A stretch of 64,000 bases of DNA from an uncultured Paraglaciecola sp. (GTDB lineage Bacteria; Pseudomonadota; Gammaproteobacteria; Enterobacterales; Alteromonadaceae), in contig CANMKA010000012.1 in the NCBI GenBank assembly GCA_947498355.1, positions 1 through 64,000 on the forward strand, read 5' to 3'. The notes beneath the pieces were generated by a model. That model ran no database searches. It was not told the origin of the DNA and saw nothing but the letters and a program-made list of their open reading frames with translations. Positions 62,553 through 64,000 of the stretch are shown in pieces; position 1 is the first letter of the stretch, and each line of letters opens with the position of its first letter. Both the position numbers and the translations under genes were made by a program.

Positions 62553-64000
62553 ATGAGAAGATTCATAAGTTTACCCTATAAAATTATGGGCCCATTGCTA
62601 GCATTATTCGTTGTAGGGAGTATTTTGGTCACGGTTTTATGGATAAACAAAAATAATCAAGACTACCTAATTCAGCAACAAACTCTTCGTCAACAAGATC
62701 AAAAGCAGTTCATGTTGATCAAAGATATGCTAAGAAATCGACTCGAATCTTGGTTTGGTTCGTTTATCCATTTTCAGACCCGTTTATCTGATGATAATCG
62801 TGAATTATCGTCAAGCTTTGCCAGTGAGTTTGATTACATGCAGTTAAATTGGCAAATTAATAATCTATGGTTATTTGAAACAGATAAACGTTTACTGTTC
62901 TCCACCACTAAGTCTATCCCTTTTGAAATAAACCGAGACGTAGATCAGGTTATCAATTACCAAACTTCGTTGTCGCATATTCGCTGTCATACAGAGTGCC
63001 AACAATACATTAGTGTTCCTATGCTCACAGGCGATGGTTCAATAGTGGTCTTGTCTCTAACTCACTCTTTGTTAGAAGCCTTGTCTTATTTAAACCGCTC
63101 TACTTTAGCGAAATTGGCGATTTTACGGGTGGATAAGCCCTTAATTTCAGAGTTAAGTTCTTCGTACTTTCTAGTGAAAAACATGAAAATAAATCCTCCT
63201 ATTAACGTTTCGAATAGGCGCCATGTAGAAGAGGTTTTGAACGCTCTACCCGATTCACTGTATTTAGATGACATTTTGGACTCGGGATATAAATTACAAA
63301 CTGAGCAAGGTAGCTTCCTACTTAATTTATTGCCTGTCGAACAAGATATAGATAACAATACTTACTTGTTGTTCGTGCATGATATTAGCGAGGCAGCCAA
63401 CGCCCATGCTCGCTATCAAAATCGTATCGCCACCCTAGGCGCGCTGGTAGGTATTGTTGCAACCTTAGTGCTGTTTTTCATCTCTGTGAGACTAAAACGT
63501 CGTCTGGTTAAACTCGCTCAGCAGTTACCCTTACTTGCAGAAAAAAGATACGATGATTTTGAGCAGGCTAAAGTTAAAAAGAGTGGGATGTTTGTTGATG
63601 AGATAGAGTTATTGCAGGACTCTGCATCCCTGTTAGGAAAAGAGCTTTCGTCGTTAGATTCTATTCTCGAAAAAAACACCAAACAGCTCGAAGATATTGC
63701 CATGAATGACTGGCTAACGGGTTTACCCAATCGAAACCGCTTAAATATTAAGTTACAGCAGTTAATTCCAGCAACAGGCATTCAACATCATAAACTGACC
63801 GTGATGTTTTTGGATTTTGATAAATTCAGAAGCATAAATGACACCCATGGGCATGACATGGGCGACAGGTTTTTAGTCCATGCTGCGAAACGCATAAGTG
63901 ATTGTCTAACCGAAAATGACATGTTATTTCGATTTGGCGGAGACGAGTTTGTGTTGGTAGTGACGGAACACAATAAACAAGAGTCGGCCCCAATTTTAGC
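62553..64000 (+). CDS. Membrane diguanylate cyclase with periplasmic sensor (3' end outside window)
   Basis: The frame starts at ATG 62553, three bases after the barrel gene, and remains open to the last base, giving 482 codons without a stop. It has a membrane helix (about 12-30), a periplasmic region of about 250 residues with a Cys pair (RCHTEC), and a second membrane helix (about 290-312). A linker follows, and then a GGDEF domain with DWLTGLPNRNRL, FLDFDKFRSINDTHGHDMGD and the catalytic RFGGDEFVLVV. It would make c-di-GMP in response to a periplasmic signal, perhaps through the binding protein upstream. Whether an EAL domain follows cannot be seen. Confidence 0.92.
   Translation, partial: MRRFISLPYKIMGPLLALFVVGSILVTVLWINKNNQDYLIQQQTLRQQDQKQFMLIKDMLRNRLESWFGSFIHFQTRLSDDNRELSSSFASEFDYMQLNWQINNLWLFETDKRLLFSTTKSIPFEINRDVDQVINYQTSLSHIRCHTECQQYISVPMLTGDGSIVVLSLTHSLLEALSYLNRSTLAKLAILRVDKPLISELSSSYFLVKNMKINPPINVSNRRHVEEVLNALPDSLYLDDILDSGYKLQTEQGSFLLNLLPVEQDIDNNTYLLFVHDISEAANAHARYQNRIATLGALVGIVATLVLFFISVRLKRRLVKLAQQLPLLAEKRYDDFEQAKVKKSGMFVDEIELLQDSASLLGKELSSLDSILEKNTKQLEDIAMNDWLTGLPNRNRLNIKLQQLIPATGIQHHKLTVMFLDFDKFRSINDTHGHDMGDRFLVHAAKRISDCLTENDMLFRFGGDEFVLVVTEHNKQESAPIL

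Noticed and set aside
1..64000. CRISPR array, tRNA or rRNA genes
   Set aside because: I saw no regularly spaced repeats and no tRNA or rRNA signature on either strand.

Overview
The window is chromosomal DNA of a marine gammaproteobacterium, most likely of the Alteromonadales (Alteromonadaceae-like). The evidence is the ilvC/ilvY and comM-ilvDA genes, a plsB/lexA neighbourhood, bioH-comF-nfuA, a caa3-type cytochrome oxidase cluster, GreB/Tex, WaaA, and secreted proteins with GlyGly-CTERM- or PEP-CTERM-like tails. Base composition is moderately AT-rich. I see no tRNA, rRNA or CRISPR array.

Layout. 1-7000 is an accessory region. It holds the 3' part of an IS1182-like element, then a complete group II intron with its maturase, then five short integron-type gene cassettes separated by attC-like recombination sites (2946-5894). 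The cassettes encode small membrane proteins, a PIN nuclease fused to membrane helices, and a HigA antitoxin whose HigB toxin is reduced to a 3' remnant. A second copy of the intron's 3' end and a StbDE/RelBE-type toxin-antitoxin pair close the region. No integrase gene is visible. 7279-7979 carries a free-standing lipoyl domain with a membrane tail and a small membrane protein. 8075-10551 is ilvC with its divergent activator ilvY. 10552-16745 is a mixed module with an interspersed repeat, two WYL-domain regulators that share a nearly identical 433-bp tract, a PAS fragment, a beta-barrel protein, two VOC-family genes, and SoxR with a clear SoxR box in front of the second VOC gene. 16806-22256 is comM and the ilvDA operon. 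22385-31822 holds an S9 peptidase, two secreted proteins, a patatin-like lipase and plsB. 31991-39184 is a giant subtilisin-like protease inserted between plsB and lexA. 40565-48979 is the aa3/caa3 oxidase cluster with its assembly and heme A genes. 48998-60767 holds housekeeping genes (GNAT, polysaccharide deacetylase, MATE, nfuA, comF, bioH, tex, greB, waaA) plus a SprA-like metalloprotease pair. 60926-64000 is a compact operon of a periplasmic binding-protein-like protein, an outer-membrane barrel and a membrane diguanylate cyclase that runs off the window.

How they work together. ilvC, ilvD and ilvA supply isoleucine/valine synthesis, but ilvG/M/E are absent between comM and ilvD. The cox cluster is one functional unit: structural subunits II, I and III, Cox11, SURF1 and Sco1 for assembly, and CtaA and CyoE for heme A. 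The most unusual material is the cassette array with its intron borders, the gene-conversion-like regulator pair, the orphan lipoyl-TM protein, the giant protease and the terminal c-di-GMP module.
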